Source: an uncultured Lachnospiraceae bacterium | GTDB taxonomy: Bacteria > Bacillota > Clostridia > Lachnospirales > Lachnospiraceae | DNA length: 35,874 nt | Direction: 5' to 3' | Assembly (NCBI GenBank): GCA_902781505.1 | Contig: CACZJL010000021.1 | Coordinates: 1 to 35,874, forward strand | Shown: positions 22,467 through 30,540 of the stretch, in pieces | Layout: every line of letters begins with the position of its first letter | Position numbering within the stretch: the stretch's first letter is position 1 | Position numbers and translations under genes: made by a program | The notes under the pieces: generated by a model | Told to the model about the DNA's origin: nothing | What the model saw: only the letters and a program-made list of their open reading frames with translations | Database searches by the model: none

Positions 22467-25031
22467 TCACCTGTTATTCTTATGTATTCCTCCCGCAAAG
22501 TACCACGAAAGGACTGCCGCTACCAGCATACAGATCAGCCCAATCACCGTCCTTGCCATTGCATCGCCGGTCAATGGTGCGCCCACAATCTTGTAGGGTG
22601 CCGGCGGAGTCTTAGGCGTTTCCGGAGGGTCGGCTTTTGGCTTTGTCGGATGTGTCTTTGGAGTTTCCGGTGGCTGCGTCGTTGGCGCCGACTTAGTTAC
22701 AGGCTGTGTCGTCGTTGGTTCCGTTTTTTTGTGATTCTTCCAGTCTACGGTCATCGTTTCGTTTTCCTTCAGGCTAACCTTTTTATCTTCCAACTCCGGC
22801 TCATATCCGTCCGGAGCCAGAACTTCCCTTACGTAATACTCCCCAATTGGAAGATGGTCAAAATGCGCCACACCATTTACTGACGTCTGTACAGCAACCG
22901 TCTGCCCTTTAGAAAACTCCATTCTACGCGTTCCAGGTTCCGAAGCACCTTCATCCGTATAATAACCATCCGGTGCGCCATCATCCTCCAAAAGGACTTC
23001 CTCTACACTCCCATCCGCACAAGGAATATCCTCTGCTGCAATCAGGGCAAATCGTGCTCCATCAAGCAATACCCCCGTCTCATCATCCAGCTTTCGTACA
23101 TCCAGTGCGCAGCGCTTCTCCTTCTCTCTGACGGAGAGTGTCAGCACCGGTTCCTGTCCGACATCAATCGAGGCAGTTTCATATTCCTTCTCATCAATCG
23201 TAAATTCAATCGGGTCTGCAATCTCATACCTGAAAGGCGCTATAACCTCAACCAGCCTGTACGTTCCCGCCTTCAGGGCAAATGGAAATTCCAGCTCTCC
23301 GTTCTTCGTCTCGTATCCGTTCTCTGTCGTTCCGAAAACTGCACCACTTACAGCATCCTCAATCCGAAACCGCGCCGGCTCCTGAATCAGATTTCCGGTC
23401 CGCTCATCCACCTTCTTCACCTTCACACGCGCCTTAAACGGATCATTCACAAACTCAACCTGAACCGGGGCAACGTCACCCTGCTGCGCAGCGCCAATCT
23501 TCTGGGTAGAATCATTCTGCTGAGCAGCGCCCTGAGAATCGGCTTTCACAACGCAGTATTGGTCCTCGCATGCAATGTAATTATCTGGTTTCACTACCTC
23601 CCGAATGCGATACGTTCCCGGGCGCAATGGAATTGTTGTCAGGTAACCCTCAGCATCCGTAAACAACACCGTCTCACCGTTTTCGCCAATCACCTCAGCT
23701 TCCGACGAATCCTCCCGAAACACCGAGAATCCAACTCCGGACAGAGGTGCGCCATCTCGGTCTGTTTTATGAATCCTAATTGACTTTTGAACCGCCTCAT
23801 CTTGCACTATAACATCTGCATGAATTTCCTCTTCCGCCGAGGCAGACTCAGACAGATCAACTTCATGCTTCTTTAAATCCAGAACATAACCTGCCGGGGC
23901 ATTTGTCTCCTTAAGATAATAACGGCCAGGCCACAAATTTCCAATCTTTGCAGTACCATCTTCACCAATCTTCAAAGTACAGACCAATCCATCCTTTTGA
24001 TAAGAGACCCCTGTATCCGAATGAATCTCCTCCGCCGCATAAAGCCCGTACTCTGCACCGGCCACCGAGAGCCCTTCCCCAGAACAAACCTGCCCTGTCG
24101 AAGCATCCGTCTTAAAAAGAGTAATTGACGCCTTGCGCCTTCCGGTCTCCACCTTCATATATGCTTTTTTAAGTTCCATCGCCGGTCGCTCCGAAATAAA
24201 CTCCTGATCACCATCTCGGCCGGTCAGCCAGAAAACACACGAACTCGTCGTCTTAACGAAATTTCTGTTTGAAGACAATAGGCCGGTCGTAGTCACCGTT
24301 GGAGTCGCCGTGCTGATGGTAACCGAATTACCTTTTCGTTCAACTTGAAATCCTGGAAGATCAATATCAAACTCCTGAATCTTCTCATTTGCATCGGTAA
24401 GAGTCGTCTCATACCGCTTCGTGCCCTTATTCCAGGAAAGCATGGATACTGCGGCAGCATTCTCATTTTCCGAGGCAAATAACGGGATTCCCGCATAGTA
24501 CGCGCCATGAATCTGTGCACGCAAATTCGCGTAATAGTCATACGCCTCTGCCGGATCCGGTGCAGAATCGCAGATAATCTGCGCGGCAGCATCCCCGTCT
24601 TCTGTATCAAAAATATCTCCGACAATAATCCAGACCATTGCCTGTGTTGCCAGATGCTGATCTCTGTCAGTCACCGACGGGTTCTCCGTACTTGTCGTTG
24701 AAAATCCATAATACAGACAATAAGCCAGCAGCTGACGTTGCTCGTCGGTCAGCTCCGTCCGTGAATCTGTCGAACTCGTCATCGTCTGACCACCATCGGC
24801 GAAGAGAGTATAATTTAAACAGTACGCTGAATGCCCGTCAATCATGGCATAAAACATCTTACCTTCTTCAAAACCCGCATGCAGTTGCGGGACTTCTCCC
24901 ACCTCCCGTTCTGATGAGTACCAGAACATCGTCTGTGAGACCGAACTTGCCGCTCCTATCAGCAAACTTCCTGTTACACAGACTAGTAAAAACACCAATA
25001 ATATAACACTGATTCCTTTACGTTTACTCAT
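22467..25031 (-). CDS. Thioester-domain and Cna-B repeat surface adhesin
   Basis: 854 residues. After a signal peptide (about 1-28) comes a thioester domain of the TQXA type: Cys71 (AYCLNYT) and Gln130 (LATQAMVW) are placed to form an internal thioester, which in related adhesins bonds covalently to host proteins. At least four Cna-B/SpaA-like beta domains follow, each with a KTD or KLD strand and a closing (K/R)E strand (LKETNAPAGYVLD, IREVVKPDNY, LVEVIAPFRY, VREVLAPDGYEP), consistent with Lys-Asn isopeptide bonds. A Pro/Thr-rich wall-spanning stretch ends in APLTGD (about 818-823), a membrane helix and KNNR. The sorting motif is xPxTG rather than LPxTG, and no sortase gene is near. AGGAG lies 6 nt before the ATG. 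Confidence 0.92.
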   Translation of the reverse strand: MSKRKGISVILLVFLLVCVTGSLLIGAASSVSQTMFWYSSEREVGEVPQLHAGFEEGKMFYAMIDGHSAYCLNYTLFADGGQTMTSSTDSRTELTDEQRQLLAYCLYYGFSTTSTENPSVTDRDQHLATQAMVWIIVGDIFDTEDGDAAAQIICDSAPDPAEAYDYYANLRAQIHGAYYAGIPLFASENENAAAVSMLSWNKGTKRYETTLTDANEKIQEFDIDLPGFQVERKGNSVTISTATPTVTTTGLLSSNRNFVKTTSSCVFWLTGRDGDQEFISERPAMELKKAYMKVETGRRKASITLFKTDASTGQVCSGEGLSVAGAEYGLYAAEEIHSDTGVSYQKDGLVCTLKIGEDGTAKIGNLWPGRYYLKETNAPAGYVLDLKKHEVDLSESASAEEEIHADVIVQDEAVQKSIRIHKTDRDGAPLSGVGFSVFREDSSEAEVIGENGETVLFTDAEGYLTTIPLRPGTYRIREVVKPDNYIACEDQYCVVKADSQGAAQQNDSTQKIGAAQQGDVAPVQVEFVNDPFKARVKVKKVDERTGNLIQEPARFRIEDAVSGAVFGTTENGYETKNGELEFPFALKAGTYRLVEVIAPFRYEIADPIEFTIDEKEYETASIDVGQEPVLTLSVREKEKRCALDVRKLDDETGVLLDGARFALIAAEDIPCADGSVEEVLLEDDGAPDGYYTDEGASEPGTRRMEFSKGQTVAVQTSVNGVAHFDHLPIGEYYVREVLAPDGYEPELEDKKVSLKENETMTVDWKNHKKTEPTTTQPVTKSAPTTQPPETPKTHPTKPKADPPETPKTPPAPYKIVGAPLTGDAMARTVIGLICMLVAAVLSWYFAGGIHKNNR

Positions 25032-25128
25032 ATCAAACTCCTTTGCGAGTCACATTAAAATGGATGCAAGAGTAATAAAAAGAAACGTTTGAAACCAGAT
25101 TTGCATACAATAAGAATACAAAGGGTCA

Positions 25129-25151
25129 CAAAAAAGACAGGTCGAAACCTG
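25129..25151 (-). terminator. Second, small terminator-like hairpin downstream of rpsR
   Basis: CAGGT (25138-25142) with ACCTG (25147-25151) and a TTCG loop on the minus strand, followed by TCTTTTTT. With the hairpin at 25219-25254 and a GATTC/GAATC hairpin at 25182-25198 it forms a series that insulates the adhesin gene. Confidence 0.5.
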
Positions 25152-25211
25152 AATTAAAAAAATAAAAATCAAGTGAAAATCGATTCAGAAAGTGAATCTT
25201 AAGAAAATGTG

Positions 25212-25254
25212 AAAAAAAGATTCCCGGTTGGCGAAGAATCGCCAACCCAGAATC
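25212..25254 (-). terminator. Terminator of rpsF-ssb-rpsR
   Basis: Stem GGTTGGCGA (25226-25234) with TCGCCAACC (25239-25247), extended by GATTC/GAATC (25219-25223/25250-25254), then seven T on the minus strand (25212-25218). Confidence 0.92.
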
Positions 25255-25270
25255 TCAATAAGAGACGTTA

Positions 25271-25540
25271 TTAGTCTACAGAGTAAGGCATAAGAGCTAA
25301 GTGTCTAGCAACCTTGATAGCTGTTGTAAGAGCTCTCTGGTGCTTAGCGCATGTTCCGGTTACTCTTCTAGGAAGGATCTTTCCTCTTTCGGAAACATAC
25401 TTCTTTAATGTAGCAACATCCTTGTATTCAATACCCTTGCTTGTATCAGCACAGAAAGCACAAACCTTTCTTCTTCTACGCATAGGTCTTCTTCTTGTAT
25501 GACCTTCTGGTCTTTCAGTCTTCTTATTATCTACTGGCAT
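25271..25540 (-). CDS. rpsR: 30S ribosomal protein S18
   Basis: 89 residues. The core [37 protein letters not shown] and [26 protein letters not shown] are diagnostic of S18. It keeps the cysteines of the zinc-binding (C+) form (CAFC, plus a later Cys in TGTC). A GGAGG site lies 8 nt before the ATG. It is the last gene of rpsF-ssb-rpsR, 17 nt after ssb, and ends at a strong hairpin. S18 pairs with S6 in the ribosome. Confidence 0.98.
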   Translation of the reverse strand: MPVDNKKTERPEGHTRRRPMRRRRKVCAFCADTSKGIEYKDVATLKKYVSERGKILPRRVTGTCAKHQRALTTAIKVARHLALMPYSVD

Positions 25541-25557
25541 ACCTGTTACCTCCTGGT

Positions 25558-26022
25558 TTAGTTAAACGGCAGGCCCTCATCTTCAACCCCATCCGGGATA
25601 TTCATAAAGCCGTCGCCTGCAGGAGCCTGTGGCTGTGCTGGAACAGAAGCGTTGTTATTTACATAACTACCATTCTGAGCTGCAGCTGCTTTGCTCTCTG
25701 CAAATTCCTGATTGTCGACTACGACATCTGTGGTATAGACTTTCTGGCCATCCTTATTGACATAGCTTCCGGTCTGGATTCTTCCCTCGACTACGAGCTT
25801 TGTTCCCTGATGAAGATACTTCTCTGCGAATTCAGCAGTTCTTCCGAAACATGTACAACTGATGAAATCAGCAGTCTGCTGTTCACCATTGTTGCTCTGT
25901 CTTGAAACTCTTCTGTCTACTGCAAGTGTGTATCTGGCAATTGCCATCTGACCATTCACAGTGTTTGTATAGGTAACATTTGGATCTCTAGTGAGTCTAC
26001 CCATTAAAATAACTCTGTTCAT
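25558..26022 (-). CDS. ssb: Single-stranded DNA-binding protein
   Basis: 154 residues. The OB-fold domain (about 1-105) begins [19 protein letters not shown] and includes [36 protein letters not shown] flexible Gln/Ala/Asn/Pro-rich linker leads to an acidic tip, EDEGLPFN. The tip normally ends DDDIPF and docks repair and replication partners; here a Gly precedes LPF and one Asn follows the usual terminal Phe. GGAG lies about 7 nt before the ATG. It lies between rpsF and rpsR, the standard order. Confidence 0.98.
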   Translation of the reverse strand: MNRVILMGRLTRDPNVTYTNTVNGQMAIARYTLAVDRRVSRQSNNGEQQTADFISCTCFGRTAEFAEKYLHQGTKLVVEGRIQTGSYVNKDGQKVYTTDVVVDNQEFAESKAAAAQNGSYVNNNASVPAQPQAPAGDGFMNIPDGVEDEGLPFN

Positions 26023-26072
26023 ACGCTTTCTCCTTTTTATATAGAAAACGTTGTCGCGTCGTAAGTTACTGA

Positions 26073-26360
26073 TTATTCTCCGTCCTTAACGATTAAGAAA
26101 CGAACAACATTGTCCATGATACGAAGTCTGTCTTCAATCTGAGCCGGAGCTTCTGCTTCTGCTTCGAACTTGATGAAGTCATAGAAAGCTTCTGTCTGCT
26201 TTTCGATTTCGTAAGCAAGCTTCTTCTTCTCAAGTGTACCTGGATCAGTAATTGTACCGCCGAACTTTGCAATAAGATCCTTGACCTGATCTACTGTTGC
26301 TGTTCTTACTTCCTCTTCGACGTTTGCGCGTACAACTAATGCTAATTCATACTTATTCAT
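26073..26360 (-). CDS. rpsF: 30S ribosomal protein S6
   Basis: 95 residues. MNKYELALVVRANVEEE, GGTITDPGTLEKKKLAYEIEKQTEAFYDFIKFEAEAEAPAQIEDRLRIMDNVVRFLIVK is typical S6. The ATG at 26360 is preferred to the upstream in-frame start at 26414, because AAAAGGAGGT lies about 10 nt before it and S6 proteins begin M-xxYE. First gene of rpsF-ssb-rpsR, with its own promoter and a leader of about 75 nt that may hold the S6:S18 feedback site. Confidence 0.98.
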   Translation of the reverse strand: MNKYELALVVRANVEEEVRTATVDQVKDLIAKFGGTITDPGTLEKKKLAYEIEKQTEAFYDFIKFEAEAEAPAQIEDRLRIMDNVVRFLIVKDGE

Positions 26361-26383
26361 GTTACGTCGCACCTCCTTTTGGT

Positions 26384-26415
26384 CTGTTGGTCCTCTGTCA
26401 CAAGCAGAGAACAAG
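26384..26415 (-). promoter_or_regulatory. Possible S6:S18 binding hairpin in the rpsF leader
   Basis: A CTCTG/CAGAG hairpin (26393-26397 with 26405-26409, loop 7) with ACC-containing sequence on its 3' side. Many bacteria carry an S6:S18 autoregulatory motif here. The match to the known CCG-bearing motif is not clear from sequence alone. Confidence 0.25.
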
Positions 26416-26441
26416 GATAATTAATATTATCACGGGTTAAA

Positions 26442-26470
26442 ATAATACCATAGAAATACTAATTTAGCAA
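26442..26470 (-). promoter_or_regulatory. rpsF operon promoter
   Basis: Minus-strand TTGCTA (26470-26465), 17 bp spacer, TATTAT (26447-26442) preceded by TGG (extended -10). It lies at the end of the DUF951 gene. Confidence 0.75.
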
Positions 26471-26474
26471 GAGC

Positions 26475-26657
26475 TTAAGAGCGACTTTCTATTTTTTTTA
26501 CCGACTTTTCGAACAGAGAGCGTTTTACAAGTACCTCTCTGCCACAACCTTTGCATCTTAAACGAACATCCGCTCCGACACGTAAAACCTCCCAGTCCAC
26601 GCTTCCACACGGATGCTTCTTTTTTAACGTTGCGATATCCCCTACATTAAATTGCAC
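26475..26657 (-). CDS. DUF951 family protein
   Basis: 60 residues. MQFNVGDIATLKKKHPCGSVDWEVLRVGADVRLRCKGCGREVLV matches the small DUF951 family: a basic protein with HPCG and CxxC (CKGC), probably zinc-binding and nucleic-acid-related. The function is unknown. It overlaps the 3' end of the sirtuin gene by 11 bp and is the last gene of the nucleotidyltransferase-Wzz-CpsD-sirtuin run. In several Firmicutes a DUF951 gene lies near rpsF, as here. Confidence 0.85.
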   Translation of the reverse strand: MQFNVGDIATLKKKHPCGSVDWEVLRVGADVRLRCKGCGREVLVKRSLFEKSVKKIESRS

Positions 26658-27381
26658 TGAATACTTCTCCTAACGGTGCATGAATTAATAAATTTGCCCT
26701 TCCATCGAAAGGTGTCACCGATTTATTAATCAACACTAATTTTCTTCCACGGTAATAGTTGATAAGCCCTGCCGCCGGATACACGCCAAGGGAAGTTCCT
26801 CCTACAATCAGAACGTCCGCCTCACTGATTAAATCGACTGCCCTTTCAATGTCATCATCTTTCAGAGACTCTTCATAAAGAACAACATCCGGCTTAATTC
26901 TGCCACCACACTCGCAGACAGGAACCAGACTTTTCGACTCCGTCACCGCCTCGAGGCCATAAAACTTCCCGCATCGCTCACAGTAATTCCGAAGAACGGA
27001 ACCATGAAGCTCGACAACGCAACTGCTTCCGGCCATCTGATGCAATCCGTCAATATTCTGCGTCACAATGCCTTTCAGCTTTCCTGCTGCCTCAAGCTCA
27101 GCAAGTTTTAAATGCGTCACAGAAGGTCTGGCATCCGGGTAAATCATTCTGTCCCTGTAAAACCTAAAAAATTCCTCCGGCATCCGCACATAAAACGTAT
27201 GGCTAATGATAGCTTCCGGAGGATATTGGTATTTCTGATTATAAAGTCCATCAGGGCTTCTGAAATCAGGAATACCACTTTCCGTAGAGACTCCGGCACC
27301 ACCGAAAAATACGATGTTATCGGACTCCTCTACCAAATTTTTAAATTCTGTAATTTTTCTTTGCGTGTCTTCCTCATTCAT
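26647..27381 (-). CDS. Sir2-family NAD-dependent protein deacylase
   Basis: 244 residues. Sirtuins remove acetyl or other acyl groups from lysine using NAD+. The NAD loop GAGVSTESGIPDFRS (28-42), TQNIDGLH (107-114), catalytic His126 (VELHGS), zinc cysteines (134, 137, 156, 158; CERC...CEC) and GTSLGVYPAAG are all present. The usual VxFGE segment reads VVLYEE. It overlaps the CpsD-like gene by 8 bp and DUF951 by 11 bp, so translation is probably coupled. Only a weak GGGAG site is seen, about 12 nt before the ATG. Confidence 0.95.
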   Translation of the reverse strand: MNEEDTQRKITEFKNLVEESDNIVFFGGAGVSTESGIPDFRSPDGLYNQKYQYPPEAIISHTFYVRMPEEFFRFYRDRMIYPDARPSVTHLKLAELEAAGKLKGIVTQNIDGLHQMAGSSCVVELHGSVLRNYCERCGKFYGLEAVTESKSLVPVCECGGRIKPDVVLYEESLKDDDIERAVDLISEADVLIVGGTSLGVYPAAGLINYYRGRKLVLINKSVTPFDGRANLLIHAPLGEVFSAI

Positions 27382-27958
27382 AAAGAACTACTCCCAGAAC
27401 ATAACATCCATTTCGATCAAGCTCGGCAACACGATCCTTTGCCTTGTTCACAGTGTACTCGCTCTCGCTCATACAAAGAATTGCGGCATCACAGCATCTT
27501 GCCGTACGGCCCTCTTCATCTGAAGTAACTAACACATAGCTGTACTCCGAACCCAGTGCATCCATTGCAGAAGCAAAGCTGTCTCTCATAGAATCAGTCC
27601 AGTCCACCTCTTCATCACCAGTAAAGAGAAGATCCATTAACGGATAGCTCGTAACCGCAATATTCTTATTAACCGCTTCCCCGTTCTTTAAGGAATCTCT
27701 CCAGCCAAGAAGATGCTTTCCAAGCTTATACTTGCCCATAAATGCTTCGCTTGTGAAATCACCGTCCACCAGAATCACCTTTCCGGTACGCTCGGAAAGA
27801 GATGCTGCAATCTTAATTGCATTGGTTCCCGCACCAACAAGACCGATGGAATGAACCTTTAAATCAATAATATTCAGAATGCGATCAGTCAGAGCATGGT
27901 AGTCTTCTTCCTGATTCTTTGACATATCAATCAGCTTATCAATCTTAACACTAAACAT
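27374..27958 (-). CDS. CpsD/BY-kinase-like protein without a Walker A motif
   Basis: 194 residues. The layout (a leader, IGLVGAGTNAIKIAASLSERTGKVILVDGDF, then GLGL-like LLGWRDSLKNGEAV, YSYVLV and a helical end) follows the bacterial tyrosine kinases of the CpsD/MinD fold. However, the phosphate loop that should read GxGKT is VGAGTNAIK (about 41-49), without the GKT, while the Walker A'-type VILVDGD (61-67) is kept. There is also no C-terminal tyrosine cluster. It follows a Wzz/CpsC-like gene by 9 nt, the usual place of such a kinase. I infer a pseudokinase or binding partner of the Wzz protein. Assignment rests on fold pattern and position, so it is moderate. Confidence 0.65.
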   Translation of the reverse strand: MFSVKIDKLIDMSKNQEEDYHALTDRILNIIDLKVHSIGLVGAGTNAIKIAASLSERTGKVILVDGDFTSEAFMGKYKLGKHLLGWRDSLKNGEAVNKNIAVTSYPLMDLLFTGDEEVDWTDSMRDSFASAMDALGSEYSYVLVTSDEEGRTARCCDAAILCMSESEYTVNKAKDRVAELDRNGCYVLGVVLYE

Positions 27959-27967
27959 GTACCCACC

Positions 27968-29425
27968 TCACTTTCTGATTCTTCCGATTACCTCGGAGCT
28001 TGAAGAAGATGGCTCTTCAAGAGTATCCATCTCAAAACCATCATCTGCAAGATTCATATCAGGAAGCACGTCCTCCGGAACAGCATCAGAGAAACCTGCT
28101 GTCTCAGCAGCGTAATTGCCTAATGCAGAAGTTGCTGCCTGTACGCTCTTTCCGAAGTTGCTTGTATAATCCATCTCATCCACTTCATCTGCAGGGTCTG
28201 TAACCGCATCTTTCTCATCAGGAAGACTTGCAAAGCCATTCACTGCTGTGCCTGCAGCCTCATCTTCGATATCGCCCGCAAACGCTCCGCCCGTGGCAAA
28301 TGCATTGTCCATTGTCTCACCGTAAACCGCTGCCGCCGTCTGTGCTGATTCCATTTCAAACTTCGACTTCATTTCATCCGTTGCAAGAGAAGCTGCAAGT
28401 GCTGCCTCTGCCGCCTTAGCTGCAGCTTCCGCCTCACGCTCTTCTTCATCTTCCTGGGAAATTGTCTTGGCAACCTGCGAAACCGTCTCGTCTGCATCAG
28501 GAAGTGCGGATGTTGCGAATGCATCACCAGGAATCTCAGCTGCTGCAGATTCAGAATGCTCCGGTGCAGTACCCTCTTCTGCCTGTGAACGCTCTGTATC
28601 CCTCTCAGCTTCAGGTGTTTCCTGCTCTCCTGAAAGTTCATCATCTAATGCGTCCATGTAAGCGTCCTCATCAGCCGCTTTCTTTCTGTGTGCCTTCATG
28701 TACTGAACCAGTTCATCCTCTTCCGGTGACTTCTCCTTAACCGGAGTTTCTTCCGTAAGATCGGAAGTAGAATCATCTGCTGCATTTTTAAGATCATCTG
28801 CTGTAATGCCTTCCATCTTCTCAAGACGCTCAAGTCTTGGAATCAGCTTGGCAACCGCTCTGTCAGCATCTTCTTCCGGCTTGAATGCGGCCTTCAGTAA
28901 AGAAACAACCACAACAATAATCGCAGTCAGCACAGCTGCTACAATAGAGAAACGGATTGCATTGATGCGAAGGTTTGGACGAACAGACTGTCCGGTTGAA
29001 TCACCTTCGGAAAGAATCTGAATGGAACCAACCTTAACAATCGATGTTGTCTTAATTGCAGTCATTGCAACGGCATCGACATAACTCTTTGCTGTATTCT
29101 GATCCGGATATGTACAGATCAGCTCAATTACATTGCTGTTTGGAGGCGTATTAACAGAAATATATTTAGAAATATCTTCCTGTGTTCCAAGTGTCTTCTG
29201 TACATCCTGGATTACAACCGGACTCGCAAAAATAATTGCAAAGTCATCTACAAGACCTCCGTCATTTGCACGAAGCTTTGATTCAGAATCACCGGTGTCA
29301 ACGTATAACTTTGCCGTTGAAGTATATACCGGTCTTTCTGCAACCATCGTATAAACACAGCCTAATACACCGCCTAAGATGCAGGCGATGATAACGATGA
29401 GCACTGCTCTGGCTACCTTCTTCAT
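27968..29425 (-). CDS. Wzz/CpsC-like chain-length protein with a long acidic cytoplasmic tail
   Basis: 485 residues. Two membrane segments (about 4-29 and 154-178) enclose an extracellular Wzz domain (about 30-150, with RPVYTSTAKLYV and PPNSNVIELICTYPDQNTAKSYVDAV), as in capsule co-polymerases that set polysaccharide length and activate CpsD. After the second segment comes a tail of about 300 residues rich in Glu, Asp and Ala, which is unusual, since CpsC proteins normally stop soon after the membrane. The ATG at 29425 is chosen because GGAGGG lies 4-5 nt upstream; the longer in-frame start at 29485 would overlap the upstream gene. No polymerase, flippase or other glycosyltransferase genes are near. 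Confidence 0.85.
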   Translation of the reverse strand: MKKVARAVLIVIIACILGGVLGCVYTMVAERPVYTSTAKLYVDTGDSESKLRANDGGLVDDFAIIFASPVVIQDVQKTLGTQEDISKYISVNTPPNSNVIELICTYPDQNTAKSYVDAVAMTAIKTTSIVKVGSIQILSEGDSTGQSVRPNLRINAIRFSIVAAVLTAIIVVVVSLLKAAFKPEEDADRAVAKLIPRLERLEKMEGITADDLKNAADDSTSDLTEETPVKEKSPEEDELVQYMKAHRKKAADEDAYMDALDDELSGEQETPEAERDTERSQAEEGTAPEHSESAAAEIPGDAFATSALPDADETVSQVAKTISQEDEEEREAEAAAKAAEAALAASLATDEMKSKFEMESAQTAAAVYGETMDNAFATGGAFAGDIEDEAAGTAVNGFASLPDEKDAVTDPADEVDEMDYTSNFGKSVQAATSALGNYAAETAGFSDAVPEDVLPDMNLADDGFEMDTLEEPSSSSSEVIGRIRK

Positions 29426-29447
29426 AATGCCCTCCACCAATAATCGA

Positions 29448-30365
29448 TTACTTATATAACTTTTCAGGATAGATTCCATCCTCAATCAGCTTTCTGATTG
29501 AATCTACAACTACCGGCTTATCTTCCTTATATGTTACGCCAAACCACTTGTCTGTTGTCTCAAGAACCTTAACATCAGCTTCTCCGGACTGAATCAGCTG
29601 ATCAACTACTTCAGGAAGGAGATACTCAGACTTTAATTCCGTACCATGCTCCTTTAAGAACTCGGTGAATCCACCCTCAAGTACCTCTAAGAAGTCAGGA
29701 GTGAAGCCCCACATGTTCATGGATACATGAGCTGAGGGATCAATTGAAACCTTGCTTCCGTCAGCAGCATCAGCCTCAGCGCCATCTGCTGTCTTTACAA
29801 TACCGCCTGTTTCTGTAACACCTGTCAGGTTCCCATTGGCATCTACCTTGCAAACGCCACGTGTTACTGCGCCATTGTCACTTAAAGTGTTGCCTAAGAT
29901 AAATCCTGCCATGCAGAACTGATACTTCTTATCATGAGGATGATCCTCAACAAGATAATCATGAATAATCCGGAATGCCTTCTTGCCATAGTAATCATCA
30001 GCATTGATTACAAGGAATGGATCCTTAACCACATCCTTGACAGCAAGGATTGCCTGGCCTGTTCCCCAAGGCTTATTTCTGCCTTCCGGTACGGAGAATT
30101 CTGCAGGAATTGCATCCATTTCCTGGAATGCATACTCTACAGGAATCACCTTGGAAATACGGTCACCGATTACTTCCCTGAATGTTTCAAATAAATCTTT
30201 TCTAGTTACAAAAACAACCTTGTTAAATCCGGCCTGAATCGCATCATAAATAGAATAATCCATGATAATTTCGCCGTTAGGGCCCATAGGCTCCAGCTGC
30301 TTGATTCCGCCTCCAAATCTGCTTCCCATTCCAGCAGCCATAATTACAAGTGTAGTATTTTTCAT
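29448..30365 (-). CDS. Sugar-phosphate nucleotidyltransferase family protein
   Basis: 305 residues. The N-terminal loop LVIMAAGMGSRFGGGIKQLEPMGPNGE is a nucleotidyltransferase (GxGxRxG...K) motif, followed by PWGTGQAILAVKD and VINADDYYGKKAF, where the Asp residues bind metal. It lacks a beta-helix domain, unlike GlgC. Such enzymes make a nucleotide-sugar, but the base and the sugar cannot be read here. AAAGGAAG lies about 8 nt before the ATG. It is the first gene of the run down to DUF951 and precedes Wzz by 22 nt, so it probably supplies a precursor for a surface polysaccharide. Confidence 0.85.
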   Translation of the reverse strand: MKNTTLVIMAAGMGSRFGGGIKQLEPMGPNGEIIMDYSIYDAIQAGFNKVVFVTRKDLFETFREVIGDRISKVIPVEYAFQEMDAIPAEFSVPEGRNKPWGTGQAILAVKDVVKDPFLVINADDYYGKKAFRIIHDYLVEDHPHDKKYQFCMAGFILGNTLSDNGAVTRGVCKVDANGNLTGVTETGGIVKTADGAEADAADGSKVSIDPSAHVSMNMWGFTPDFLEVLEGGFTEFLKEHGTELKSEYLLPEVVDQLIQSGEADVKVLETTDKWFGVTYKEDKPVVVDSIRKLIEDGIYPEKLYK

Positions 30366-30464
30366 AGTTTACTTCCTTTCGTACATGCGGCAGATTGAAT
30401 CTTAAGAATTCAGTGTACTAGCCTGTTTGAGGGCTCGAGCACGCACAAAGCCGCCATTTAAATA

Positions 30465-30493
30465 AGTATAGCACAACCCCTGTGGCCAAACAA
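30465..30493 (-). promoter_or_regulatory. Promoter of the nucleotidyltransferase-Wzz operon
   Basis: Minus-strand TTGTTT (30493-30488), 17 bp spacer, TATACT (30470-30465) preceded by TGC (extended -10). The -35 touches the end of the upstream terminator. Confidence 0.65.
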
Positions 30494-30535
30494 GAAAAAC
30501 GGGTGCTCTCATTCCAAATGAGAATCACCCGTTTT
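30491..30535 (-). terminator. Terminator after manA
   Basis: Stem AAAACGGGTG (30496-30505) with CACCCGTTTT (30526-30535) and inner TCTCATT/AATGAGA; followed on the minus strand by TTTTTCTTG. Confidence 0.9.
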
Positions 30536-30540
30536 AAGGT

